IMG/VR virus record: IMGVR_UViG_3300025889_000301
Location: 1 to 39,629 of that record
Direction: 5' to 3' (one strand)
Length of the DNA stretch: 39,629 bases
DNA from: a virus
Shown here: piece by piece, positions 23,731 through 31,705 of the stretch
How the letters are laid out: each line of letters starts with the position of its first letter
Position numbering within the stretch: position 1 is the stretch's first letter
Notes under the pieces: model-generated
The model's input: only the letters and a program-made list of their open reading frames with translations
Told to the model about the DNA's origin: nothing
Database searches by the model: none
Program-made: the position numbers and the translations under genes

Positions 23731-26156
23731 TGGCAGTCCCCCCAAGAGATTGTAGAAGTTTTAACGCCGACTGGAATAATCAGTGGGTCGTCATAAGGGA
23801 GTGGGATAGCTGCATGGGAAAGGATACGCGGTAAAACCTCATCTCGCTTGGCAATCGGGTATTGACCTGCCAGGGAGTCGTGAACCTGAAGGAGAAGGTC
23901 GACTTCAGGTTCTCTCTCGTCGATAGCAACATAAGCACGGTTGATGAGGCAACCAACAGTTGACTGCGGAATCCAGGCAGCAGCTTGGTTGAGTACAGTC
24001 CCTTCAATACGGTCAAAGAAGTGCATCCTGTAACCGAATATGTTCTGCACCATTCTACGCTTGGCGACGCCATCTCGAATTTTCTCATCTTGCCACTTCT
24101 TGATTTTAGGAAAACGACGGAAGTACCAAGCTTGAGTCTCTTGAGCCGCCTTGACCTGTAAACCGAGGCGTTCGGCAAGTCCTTCCGGTGTGCCCAGGTA
24201 GTGTGTTCCGTGGGCGAAAGACTTAAAAGTCTGACGTCTGGGGTCTTTCTTTGTAATAGTCTGATCATGGTAAAATTCCTTAGCAATTTCAGTATAGGGG
24301 TCAAGCCCCTGCGCTAACATAGCTTTAAGCTCATCTTCCCCGCTTTCCCAAACGACAATACGCAGGTCAGCTGAGCCTAAGTCAATGTCGAAAAACTCCA
24401 TACCTGGGTCAGGTACAAACAGGCTCCTGACGTTAGGGAGGATTAAGTCAAAGTCTTCGCCCTTATCCCCACCTGAAGGTATGTTCTGAAGGTTAGTACC
24501 TGAACCGAAAGCATTTGCCCGGCTTGCAAATCGGTAGGTATCTGTACCAGCAATGTTGTAACTACACCGCATCCTGCCATCAATGTCAAGCGGTGCACTG
24601 ACAAAGGTTGAGAGGAAAACGCCGATTGAACGAATTTCAAGTATTTTACGTAGTAAGGGTCGAACCAACGGCTCCCTTACCATCAATTTACGCATAGCCT
24701 CTTCGTCTGTTGTAAGGGTTTTAGTCTTACGATTGAGAATTGGCTTAAACCCGAGTTCATGGTAAAAAAGCTGCTGAAGCTGGAGTGGTGAGCGGAGGTT
24801 AAGTTTCCTTCCCAAAAGGTTTTCAATCCACTCTTCACGCTCTGCAACTTCCCTGACAAGTTGGTTATGGAAAACCTGACGTTTTGCATGGTCTATACGT
24901 ATACCCTTGTTCATTGTCTTAAGTACTGGGTGATAGAGTTTCTGCTGGAAATCATGCACCTCTGTCAGCCTCATCTTTTCTATGAGGGTTTTATGTATAG
25001 TGTCCAGCTCAAATGTAATTACAGCATCCTTGCAGTTGTAGCTCCAATACTCATCCTCTGGTATATTGGTATTCCACTCTTTGCCTTCATCCTTCCAATA
25101 CTCGTAAAAAGGGAGGTACATAGATGCCTGAAAATCTAAAGATTTGGGCAAATTTGAAAACATTGTATGCTGAGCAAGCATGATGTCACGCGCTAGATTA
25201 GGCTTAAAACACAGATGACGATGGAAGTACTGATCGTCATATAAGTGGTTTTGCCCTACTATCTCTACATTCTTATGCGTGTAGAGTTTGTAAAGTAAGT
25301 ACATCAACTCAGCTTCCTGCTCCTCTGGCCAATAGCCTGCAAGACGTTCAATGCACATTAGGGGGATGCAAACTGCTTCGAGCTTTGACCAGGCGATACC
25401 TATACAAGCTATATGTCCAGCCCTGGTTTCAATATCGTCAGCTAATTTGAGCTTACCTTCCGAAACCTCTGCCAAACGTAACAGTTTTTCCAGTGTGCCT
25501 TTAGCTGTCGAATAACTCGGACGGATTAAAAATTTATAATCTGGCCGAATAAGTTCTCTAGTCTGCGCCATATCAGCCGCGCGTTTTAAATCCCTGACTG
25601 CTATTGGACGCCATTCCCACTTTTTCAGTACTATTGCTGGATTGTAGGTCGGAAGGACTTTGGGCTTATAGTCAAGGTTAAGGGCAAGGTCGCATTGCAG
25701 CATACTGCCGCGCCAGGACGTGATACCCCAATGACCTGTCAGAGCCCAGAGAGCTATGTTACCAAGAGCTATGATCACGTTAGGCTGACAAAGCTCTATT
25801 TCACGTTTAAGCATGTCTAGTCCGTCTACTACAGGACGTAAAACCATCTTGTGACGTAGCTGGGTGTGGGATGGAGATATTTCCCGTTTTGTCTTGGCAA
25901 AGAAGGCTTCCTCCGGCGTGCCTGAAGGTGGGCGTACACGGATAACTGTAGTTACGAAACAGGTGCTCCTGTTAAGTCCCGCTTCTACCAGCATGCGTCC
26001 AAGCTCATCCCCAGCCTGCCCTGCGAGCGGCAAGCCTTTTCTCTCATCCTCCACCCCTACACCTTCTGTAACGATCATGACCTTTGCAGGGCAAGGGCCT
26101 GTAGGCCGTATAGCGGAAAGAGCTGCTTTTATGTTTGCAAGTTGCTGTTGGCTCAC
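23727..26156 (-). CDS. DNA polymerase, family A, with N-terminal uracil-DNA-glycosylase-like domain
   Basis: The product is 809 aa from a GTG with AAAGGA six bases upstream; an ATG further upstream would overlap the methyltransferase gene. Residues about 20-195 form a UDG-superfamily domain (TEGVGVEDERKGLPLAGQAG, TTVIRVRPP, TYNPA). A 3-prime-5-prime exonuclease follows (DDIET near residue 241, GQNHLYDDQYF, YNCKDA). The polymerase has motif A DIDLGSADLR, motif B RQTFKSFAHGTHYLG and motif C LLQVHDS. The steric-gate Glu of motif A is Asp, and the O-helix Phe/Tyr position is His. SPO1 polymerase also carries a UDG-like domain. This is the main replicase, coupled to the gene that follows. Confidence 0.93.
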   Translation of the reverse strand: MSQQQLANIKAALSAIRPTGPCPAKVMIVTEGVGVEDERKGLPLAGQAGDELGRMLVEAGLNRSTCFVTTVIRVRPPSGTPEEAFFAKTKREISPSHTQLRHKMVLRPVVDGLDMLKREIELCQPNVIIALGNIALWALTGHWGITSWRGSMLQCDLALNLDYKPKVLPTYNPAIVLKKWEWRPIAVRDLKRAADMAQTRELIRPDYKFLIRPSYSTAKGTLEKLLRLAEVSEGKLKLADDIETRAGHIACIGIAWSKLEAVCIPLMCIERLAGYWPEEQEAELMYLLYKLYTHKNVEIVGQNHLYDDQYFHRHLCFKPNLARDIMLAQHTMFSNLPKSLDFQASMYLPFYEYWKDEGKEWNTNIPEDEYWSYNCKDAVITFELDTIHKTLIEKMRLTEVHDFQQKLYHPVLKTMNKGIRIDHAKRQVFHNQLVREVAEREEWIENLLGRKLNLRSPLQLQQLFYHELGFKPILNRKTKTLTTDEEAMRKLMVREPLVRPLLRKILEIRSIGVFLSTFVSAPLDIDGRMRCSYNIAGTDTYRFASRANAFGSGTNLQNIPSGGDKGEDFDLILPNVRSLFVPDPGMEFFDIDLGSADLRIVVWESGEDELKAMLAQGLDPYTEIAKEFYHDQTITKKDPRRQTFKSFAHGTHYLGTPEGLAERLGLQVKAAQETQAWYFRRFPKIKKWQDEKIRDGVAKRRMVQNIFGYRMHFFDRIEGTVLNQAAAWIPQSTVGCLINRAYVAIDEREPEVDLLLQVHDSLAGQYPIAKRDEVLPRILSHAAIPLPYDDPLIIPVGVKTSTISWGDCQ
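25513..25552 (-). repeat. Palindromic element copy D, inside the polymerase gene
   Basis: Read on the minus strand it has TTATTCGGCCAGATTATAAA followed by TTTTTAATCCGTCCGAGTTA, a close match to the consensus. It is the only full copy in coding sequence, and it encodes part of the linker between the glycosylase-like and exonuclease domains. Confidence 0.7.
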
Positions 26157-26173
26157 TGTGCGTCCTTTGAAAG

Positions 26174-27595
26174 TTAAGGTAAAACTATGTTGTTGTCTAA
26201 AGCTTTGACGTCTTCCACACGTCGTAAGCACATCCCAAAATACTCCTTCTCACGTTCGATAAGGGTGGCACTGCACTGTAGTGTATGGGCAGCAGGTAAA
26301 AGAGTTCCAGAACCAGCAAAGCAGTCTAAGACCTGATCGCCTGGGCGGACTGAGCGCTGGAGTAAGTTCTGATAGACAGCTACAGGTTTCTGCGCTCCGT
26401 GTGTCATGTTTGGGTCTGCCTGGGAGCCTATAACATCGGGTAAGATTTGGGTAATAGGTTTGTTACCCTTGATTGCATATAGACACAATTCGTACTGACG
26501 GCGTGGCCCATGCTCTGGGCGAGGGACTCTGCCAGAGTTAATCTTATGGATAATAAAAGGTGTTCTAAAGACATCCCAGCCAACCGATTCCAGTACTGCT
26601 TTAAGCTCATGGAAACGGTCAAAGTCGCAAAATGCATATAGGTGGGCTTCAGGTTTTGTGACGGTCATTGTAAGTGGAGCCCAAGCTTTTATCAGAGACT
26701 GCCAAGACTCGTAACTGTCGTCATAGTGGTGCTCTGAATTAACCAGCTTACCGCCACCGTCACCGAAACTGTCGGCACCCATGCCGTAAGGCGGGTCGGT
26801 TAAGATTACATCAAACTTGTTTTGAAGCTCAGGTCTGGTCATAGCCTCCAAACATGAAGCGTTGAGTAAAGTGTGCGCATCGACTGTGAAGGTTTTACCC
26901 ACTGCAATAGCCATCTGAGAATGCTTCTCACGTTCCTCCTGCTTTTTTAAAATTTTAAGTGCTTCATCAGCAGTCTTAGCTTTAGCTATGGCTGGATTGT
27001 CCAGATGGTCGGCAAGCAAAATAGACTTACGGGCTTGGGCTTGATAGCCACCGTCATTTCTGCCGTAAAGTTCCTGGGCCGTGTCAGCGACGGTATGGGG
27101 TTTAGGAATTAAAGCTCTCATAGCGTCAACAAAACCATCTGCACCGCCTTCAGCTTGTGCGAGCTGAACTTTAGCTTCTGAGATTTTGATAGCTTCGGTA
27201 GACTGCTTGACCCGTAGCTTGTGTAGTCGAGCTTCAGCATCCACACGCTCCTGCCAGGTTAGGTCTGCACGTTTCAGGTTTTCGTCGAGCTCAGCTTCTT
27301 CGGCCTCAAGCTCTGTGACCTCACCTAAACTTGTTGCAGGTACCATAGCCTGCGGTACAAGTTCCCCATTGTAAGTAAAGCTCCCGCCCAAAGCCCAGAT
27401 GTCTTTCATGGCACGGATACGGGTTTCACCTGCAACCAGGATGAACTGCCCACCTTCCTCACGTACAACTACGGCGTGCAGTAGGCCGTTGGTTTCTATA
27501 CTGGACAATAAGTCCTGCTCTTTCTGAGCGTCGAAAGTCTGACGCTGCCGATTGTTTTTGATCAGTATTGATTGAATAGGTATTAAATTTTGCAT
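26174..27595 (-). CDS. ParB-domain DNA methyltransferase (beta-class)
   Basis: In this 473-aa product residues about 1-110 are a ParB/sulfiredoxin-type domain (QKEQDLLSSIETNGLLHAVV, then VAGETRIRAMKDI). A helical middle part follows. The C-terminal half is an amino-methyltransferase with DPPYGM at 267-272 and FAGSGT at about 426-431. The order catalytic motif first, SAM-binding motif last defines the beta class, and DPPY usually indicates N6-adenine methylation. It probably methylates phage DNA, protecting it or marking origins. The target is not visible. It is the first gene of a cluster with the polymerase and the DUF3987-like protein. Confidence 0.9.
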   Translation of the reverse strand: MQNLIPIQSILIKNNRQRQTFDAQKEQDLLSSIETNGLLHAVVVREEGGQFILVAGETRIRAMKDIWALGGSFTYNGELVPQAMVPATSLGEVTELEAEEAELDENLKRADLTWQERVDAEARLHKLRVKQSTEAIKISEAKVQLAQAEGGADGFVDAMRALIPKPHTVADTAQELYGRNDGGYQAQARKSILLADHLDNPAIAKAKTADEALKILKKQEEREKHSQMAIAVGKTFTVDAHTLLNASCLEAMTRPELQNKFDVILTDPPYGMGADSFGDGGGKLVNSEHHYDDSYESWQSLIKAWAPLTMTVTKPEAHLYAFCDFDRFHELKAVLESVGWDVFRTPFIIHKINSGRVPRPEHGPRRQYELCLYAIKGNKPITQILPDVIGSQADPNMTHGAQKPVAVYQNLLQRSVRPGDQVLDCFAGSGTLLPAAHTLQCSATLIEREKEYFGMCLRRVEDVKALDNNIVLP

Positions 27596-27716
27596 GATGG
27601 TTTTTCGTGGGGTTGATGGTGGCGTGGGGGCGTTTAACGGCCGATAAACGGGGCGTTATATGCGCGGGCATAGGGTAGGATGGCCGCAATAAAAAACCCG
27701 CCCAATGACCGCTAAC

Positions 27717-27741
27717 TAATTCGCCCGAATAATTAAAAAAG
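27717..27741 (-). repeat. Degenerate half-copy of the palindromic element
   Basis: On the minus strand, TTTTTTAATTATTCGGGCGA resembles the right half of the dispersed element without a matching left half. Its T run doubles as the tail of the adjacent terminator. It lies between the SSB-like gene and the methyltransferase gene. Confidence 0.4.
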
Positions 27742-27774
27742 CCTCACACAACCAAACCAGTGACTGTGTGAGGC
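27733..27774 (-). terminator. Rho-independent terminator after the SSB-like gene
   Basis: GCCTCACACA and TGTGTGAGGC form a perfect 10-bp stem with a 14-base loop. On the minus strand a run of six T residues follows. It ends transcription from the recombination genes upstream of the methyltransferase-polymerase cluster. Confidence 0.9.
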
Positions 27775-27801
27775 AAAACAGCCGAAGGACGGGCTGAAAA
27801 C

Positions 27802-28245
27802 TTAGAGCTTAGCTACCATCTTGATGTCAGCGTAGATGTCCTCACCTTGAACGCGGTGAGATACGGTTAACTTCGCTGGACGGCCTGTGAGCATAGTGAA
27901 AGAGAAGGGCTGACCAGGTTGGTTTAAGTCGAGAGCTTCACGCAGGCGGCCTAGGCCGACGTTTTTACCTTTGCCCATGTCAAGGGTGCCGTGTTCGGTT
28001 AAGTCTAAGAAAACGGACTGCTTAACTGTCACTTCGTCTCGGTCTAAGAGCTTGCGAACTTCCTCATTGTCGATCACCCACACAGGGTTGAGGGCTGCCC
28101 AGGTGTTCCCGTCTTTTTGACCTGTAGAGACTTTCAGGTCTTTGATGTAGCCGGTAAACTCACCCGCAGGGCATGGGATGACCTTAGTATCGTTAGCTTG
28201 TTCTACTGTTTGGGCTAAGAAGCTATCTGGATCAAATGCGGACAT
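27802..28245 (-). CDS. Conserved phage protein, possible single-stranded-DNA-binding function
   Basis: The 147-aa product begins FDPDSFLAQTVEQANDTKVI, has a beta-rich middle (SVFLDLTEHGTLDMGKGKNV) and a GLGRLREALDLNQPGQPFSF segment, features I recall from a phage family always beside RecA-like recombination ATPases. The fold is probably an OB-like or beta-sandwich single-stranded-DNA-binding type, but this is inferred from neighbours. The ribosome site is AAGGAA. It is followed by a terminator. Confidence 0.75.
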   Translation of the reverse strand: MSAFDPDSFLAQTVEQANDTKVIPCPAGEFTGYIKDLKVSTGQKDGNTWAALNPVWVIDNEEVRKLLDRDEVTVKQSVFLDLTEHGTLDMGKGKNVGLGRLREALDLNQPGQPFSFTMLTGRPAKLTVSHRVQGEDIYADIKMVAKL

Positions 28246-28364
28246 GGTATTTTCCTTAAAAAGTTTAGTAACGCCACTGAAGGTTTAATGTGGTTAGCAG
28301 TGGCCACTAACAGCACGCGGTAAAATTCAATTTTAGCTACATATTTGCAGCGGTCAATCATTTT
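28246..28364. other. Spacer with a near-palindromic GTTAGCAGTGGCCACTAAC
   Basis: This 119-base gap between the ATPase and SSB-like genes contains GTTAGCAGTGGCCACTAAC, a palindrome interrupted by two bases, at about 28294-28312. It could be an operator or a small hairpin in the mRNA. No promoter with a good -10 was found. Confidence 0.4.
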
Positions 28365-29261
28365 TTAAACAGTTTTAACCTCTACCTCCACCTCTGATGC
28401 AGCTATACGTGATTTCCACTTAGAGATGATGGGGGCGAAGTCAGGCTTATTGTCAGCCTTTAAGGGCAGGTTACGGGACTTAACATCAGCTAAACTAGAG
28501 TTGGTATCCCACGTCCAAGTTGTGCCGGAACGTACTGCCAAGATTATATCACTGAACATTGAAGGTAGTTTAGGAGCAAGGGCTTTACCTAAGCTAGACA
28601 TCATGATCTTAGTGCCACCCAAGACTGGGTCAACTTCACGATCTACGTGGGCAAGGAGGACAAAATGGCAGTTGCAACCATCACAGAGCTGGCGCAGGAC
28701 AGTTTCAACTTGACCCTGGGCAATACCCCAGTCTGACTGGTTTCTGACAGGCTTGCCGCCGATGACTAAAGCCATAGCAATGTTACCTAGGCCAGTAAGC
28801 CCGTCGATGACTAAGGCGCGATCTGACCCCCAGGAATCTACAGAACCAAACTTTTTGCCGGTTCGGTCGTCAGGGAAATTTGAGAGAGTTTCCAGGAACT
28901 TGACGAACTGATCATACTTGGATTTCTGCGGGTCGGCCATCTTAGCTAGGCTGTCCAGCGACATAATGTTAATTTTCTTTGCAGCGTCAAGCATTGAAGA
29001 GAAACCTTCAACTTGGGTTTTAAACTGATGCCAATGGAGGTTTGGGGGAATAGGTTTACCGTGGTCAGCGTAGTAGCCTAAAAGAGCTTCAAGACCTGAT
29101 TCTAGGCTGAGATAAAAAACTTCAACACCAGTGTCAACTAAGGTGCCAATAGCATGAGTTTTACCCGTACCGGCTGGCCCCATAAGGGCTACGTTAACGC
29201 CGGCTTGCTTGCGGCTACGGAGGGCATCAGTGGTGGGAAGTGTAAGGTTATTTTGAGACAT
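28365..29261 (-). CDS. Sak4-like RecA-core recombination ATPase (AAA_24)
   Basis: In this 298-aa product the Walker A GPAGTGKT lies at residues 28-35 and the Walker B-like ALVIDGLTGL at about 149-158. A HFVLLAHVDREVDP segment corresponds to the sensor strand of RecA-like proteins. Sak4-type proteins promote single-strand annealing with a phage SSB, and a possible SSB partner is the next gene. There is no helicase or lid domain. It probably recombines phage DNA ends and may serve concatemer formation. Confidence 0.82.
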   Translation of the reverse strand: MSQNNLTLPTTDALRSRKQAGVNVALMGPAGTGKTHAIGTLVDTGVEVFYLSLESGLEALLGYYADHGKPIPPNLHWHQFKTQVEGFSSMLDAAKKINIMSLDSLAKMADPQKSKYDQFVKFLETLSNFPDDRTGKKFGSVDSWGSDRALVIDGLTGLGNIAMALVIGGKPVRNQSDWGIAQGQVETVLRQLCDGCNCHFVLLAHVDREVDPVLGGTKIMMSSLGKALAPKLPSMFSDIILAVRSGTTWTWDTNSSLADVKSRNLPLKADNKPDFAPIISKWKSRIAASEVEVEVKTV

Positions 29262-29292
29262 TTTAGATCTTTAAGGTTGGGTTAGCGTTAAT

Positions 29293-29724
29293 TTACTTAT
29301 CATACTCTATACGGTCGCAGGTATCATCATACTCTGCATCTGTACCCTCTTTTACAGGGTCTTCCTGTAGGGTATCTACATCGTCGTCAGTATCATCGTA
29401 CACTTCCTCATCGTCGTCATCTACACAATCTTCGTCATCCAGCTCCCGCTGCTCTAAACCTTTCTGGTAAGCCTTAAGCCACACGCTGTTATAAATTTCG
29501 GTTATAACCTGCTTGGTGGAAGGTATTGTAAAGACTTCGATATTTTCGGGAAGAGGTTTAGCTGTGTAATTTTTAGCTACATAGCCGCAGTCATAAGCCT
29601 TTCGGACTTCAGCGCACATAGCGTTATCAAAATCGTCTTCTGCGAAGGAGCAGATATTTTGCGCAACGATTCTGTCTTCTTCTACAGAGGATACGTCTGT
29701 AAAGAGTATTTCGGCATTAGTCAT
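29293..29724 (-). CDS. Highly acidic small protein of unknown function
   Basis: The 143-aa product has an ordinary N-terminal 90 residues (with VIAQ/CSFAEDDFDNAMCAEVR-like helices) and then about 45 residues that are more than half Asp and Glu, including VDDDDEEVYDDTDDDVDTL. Such a tail could mimic DNA or bind a basic partner; anti-restriction DNA mimics of phages are one precedent, not shown here. The ribosome site is AAAGG. It lies just downstream of a terminator and upstream of the Sak4-like gene. Confidence 0.8.
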   Translation of the reverse strand: MTNAEILFTDVSSVEEDRIVAQNICSFAEDDFDNAMCAEVRKAYDCGYVAKNYTAKPLPENIEVFTIPSTKQVITEIYNSVWLKAYQKGLEQRELDDEDCVDDDDEEVYDDTDDDVDTLQEDPVKEGTDAEYDDTCDRIEYDK

Positions 29725-29761
29725 AATTACCTTTTAAAAGTTGAGGGACATTCCTCAGCGA

Positions 29762-29779
29762 GAAAGCCCCCGAAGGGGC
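29762..29779 (-). terminator. UUCG-tetraloop hairpin terminator
   Basis: On the minus strand GCCCC-TTCG-GGGGC is followed by TTTCT. The UUCG loop makes the hairpin very stable. The T tract is short, so termination may be partial. It separates the zinc-binding gene from the acidic-protein gene. Confidence 0.65.
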
Positions 29780-29803
29780 GATAGGCTGGCTTAGAGGGTT
29801 GAT

Positions 29804-30163
29804 TCATCCCACCAGATACTTGTCCATCCACTCCGTGTGCCTGTCGTACTCCCACTGGACAACAGCTGGGGGAAATAGCTTTGGGAAGTCTGGATCACAG
29901 CGTGCCCCAAGGTACAAGCTTCCAGGAGGCTCTTTGTAGAAGAGTGGGGGACAACACCTTGAGCAACAAGCAGAGAGAGGTCGCCAAGATGTTGTAGTAC
30001 CATTCGGACGTACAACTGGCGTGCGTGCATAGACTTCCCCGCACCCCGTGCAGATGAATACCAAGCTTGGAGGGTCGATAAGGTATTCCAAGCCTCTGGC
30101 AACGAAAGATGTTCGCGGGGAATTTCCTGCATACTGAACCCCAAGAAAAAAGTGTTGTATCAT
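29804..30163 (-). CDS. Zinc-ribbon-like cysteine-rich protein
   Basis: The 119-aa product has FICTGCGEVYARTPVV followed by ACCSRCCPP about 25 residues later, a CxxC-CxxC zinc-ribbon arrangement; the C-terminal third contains EWMDKYLVG. The function is unknown. Two other open frames overlap it, but only this one has the patterned cysteines, and its ATG overlaps the stop of the small gene upstream (ATGA). Confidence 0.72.
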   Translation of the reverse strand: MIQHFFLGVQYAGNSPRTSFVARGLEYLIDPPSLVFICTGCGEVYARTPVVRPNGTTTSWRPLSACCSRCCPPLFYKEPPGSLYLGARCDPDFPKLFPPAVVQWEYDRHTEWMDKYLVG

Positions 30164-30294
30164 GGACAGTCAAAAGCTAGGTGAAGTAAATAGTACCAAT
30201 CCGCAAGGTGCTGAGCTTGTGGCCCAGGTCTTGCGCGATAGTACAGGTACCAGCCGTATCTGGAGGTACTAAAGTGGTACTTAGGCTTTGTCAT
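30160..30294 (-). CDS. 44-residue basic/aromatic protein of unknown function
   Basis: The product starts MTKPKYHFSTSRYGWYLYYR and ends HLAFDCP. It is rich in Tyr, His and Arg. It overlaps the upstream gene by ATGA at its start and the downstream gene by ATGA at its stop, so both ends are fixed by translational coupling. It is too short to stand out by length alone. No homologue is recognised, and it probably has no membrane segment. The coupling at both ends is the main support. Confidence 0.68.
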   Translation of the reverse strand: MTKPKYHFSTSRYGWYLYYRARPGPQAQHLADWYYLLHLAFDCP

Positions 30295-30563
30295 AGGTTT
30301 TTAAAGGGATCAATTAACTGTTTTTGGACGTTTCCATAACTTTCTGTCATTGTAACGTGTTCTTCACCGACTGCTTTGAAGGGGTAAATTAACTGCTTTC
30401 GGATGTCTTCATAACCCTCTGTTACACTAACATACTGATCTTCGACTGCATGAAAGTAGATTACAGTACCTCCTTGAAGACTAGAGGGTTCAAAGTAAGT
30501 TATCGCATCAGAATTTACTGTAAGCTTTACACCGTTAGATGTGGAATGAAGTTCTAAAAACAT
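30291..30563 (-). CDS. Small protein with tandem internal duplication
   Basis: The 90-aa product has an N-terminal 50 residues (MFLELHSTSNGVKLTVNSDA, then FEPSSL) with the strand pattern of small FlbD-like or phage beta proteins that end in a (V/T)xESYxxVxxxL helix. That helix is duplicated: VSVTEGYEDIRKQLIYPFKA and VTMTESYGNVQKQLIDPFKN match closely, about 24 residues apart. The second copy therefore arose recently by internal duplication. The function is unknown. Confidence 0.72.
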   Translation of the reverse strand: MFLELHSTSNGVKLTVNSDAITYFEPSSLQGGTVIYFHAVEDQYVSVTEGYEDIRKQLIYPFKAVGEEHVTMTESYGNVQKQLIDPFKNL

Positions 30564-30567
30564 ATTC

Positions 30568-31692
30568 TTACCCCACGTACTGTTTGCCCGACCATTCTGC
30601 TTCCCACTCAGCCACTGTCAGCTCTTTCCTGGCCAAGGGATCCCAAACACGCTGGTGGAAGTACATCGGGAGATAGTCTTCTGGGGACTGAGATTTACAG
30701 ATTCTGGTCAGACTGCAACCGCCGTACTCTGTACAAGCCGTGTCTAAAGCGTAATCCCACCATCCGTCTTTCCAGCACTGTATCATACGCTCTAGGTCGC
30801 GATGAACCTGGTCATACCAACGCGAAATCTCAAAAGGTGTACGGTAGGTCATAACCTGCTGCGTGTCGTACTTAGTCTTAAGGATGGATACACCACGAAC
30901 TAAGCAGCCGGCTGGGTCTAACCCCTGCTCTCGGGCTGACCAGCAGTACCCAGTGAACTGCGAGCGAAGCTCCCACTGATTGGCCCACGAAGCTCCTAGG
31001 CTGGATGTTGTCTTATCGTCCAGGATCCAAACGGCATCTGCGAAATGGCAGATCAAGTCAGCCCGTCCAGTGTACAGAAGAGGGTCGCCTGTAAGTGGGT
31101 GGTTAATGCCCAAAGGGTTGGCAAAGCTAAACTCGATACCTGACTGGCCGGAGGATAAACTGATGGGCAGCATGCCGTCTTCACCCAGAGGGTAGCGCTC
31201 GAAGTAAAACTCTAAGGCACCGGCTGTACGTTCCAGGCTTTTGGCTGAGCTGGAGGGGCACTCAAAGTCGCCGTAACTTGCCATCAAAGCCTGAAGTCCG
31301 CAGGACGTGGCGAAAGCATTGTCGTGTGTAGGGCAGGGTGAATCTTGCCATACTACAGTACGCTTATAGTCTTTTTCTGCTGGGTAACTTACTGTGGGGA
31401 TAGAAGCTATACCTTCAAAAAAGGCTCGGCGGGCTACCTCAAGCCCTTTGGCGAAAGCTCCACCGGCAACAAGGTGTACAGACTCATTGGAAGGTTTCCA
31501 ATGCTGGATGTAGGTTCTGAACATCTTTTGTGGGCAGGAGCGGAAGGCGGCTAAGATTGTACTGTCGATTGTATGTGGGAAGGTCGGACGACCTTGACTG
31601 TCTACAGGGAGGACTGCAGGAGCTTGGGGGGCGGCAAAGTCATCTGAAGGTGGAATGACTGTAGCGAGAAGGTCTGCGGAAAAAATGGTCAT
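30568..31692 (-). CDS. PD-(D/E)XK nuclease (RecB/Cas4-like)
   Basis: In this 374-aa product the catalytic core is visible as GRADLICHFADAVWILDDKT, which contains Gly-x-x-Asp and a later Asp-x-Lys, followed by QFTGYCWSAREQGL, the QxxxY-type helix. An early FRSCPQKMFRTYI and HLVAGGAFAKGLEVARRAF give the other parts of the RecB-like fold. The C-terminus has CTEYGGCSLTRIC, three cysteines that with one upstream could hold an iron-sulphur cluster, as in Cas4 and AddB. It probably processes DNA ends for the Sak4/SSB pair. The ribosome site is TTAAGGAA. Confidence 0.83.
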   Translation of the reverse strand: MTIFSADLLATVIPPSDDFAAPQAPAVLPVDSQGRPTFPHTIDSTILAAFRSCPQKMFRTYIQHWKPSNESVHLVAGGAFAKGLEVARRAFFEGIASIPTVSYPAEKDYKRTVVWQDSPCPTHDNAFATSCGLQALMASYGDFECPSSSAKSLERTAGALEFYFERYPLGEDGMLPISLSSGQSGIEFSFANPLGINHPLTGDPLLYTGRADLICHFADAVWILDDKTTSSLGASWANQWELRSQFTGYCWSAREQGLDPAGCLVRGVSILKTKYDTQQVMTYRTPFEISRWYDQVHRDLERMIQCWKDGWWDYALDTACTEYGGCSLTRICKSQSPEDYLPMYFHQRVWDPLARKELTVAEWEAEWSGKQYVG

Positions 31693-31705
31693 GGTGGTAA
31701 ATTCC

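Noticed and set aside
27596-27732. Promoter for the methyltransferase-polymerase cluster
   Set aside because: A TATAAC is present but no -35 lies at 16-18 bp; only the half palindrome and the adjacent terminator can be supported.
29791-30173. Two further open frames on the minus strand overlapping the zinc-ribbon gene
   Set aside because: Only the frame at 29804-30163 has a CxxC-CxxC pattern and an ATGA overlap with the gene upstream; the others look like shadows.
30162-30272. A 36-codon plus-strand frame opposite the 44-codon gene
   Set aside because: It has no ribosome site and opposes the direction of all neighbours; the minus-strand frame is fixed by overlaps at both ends.
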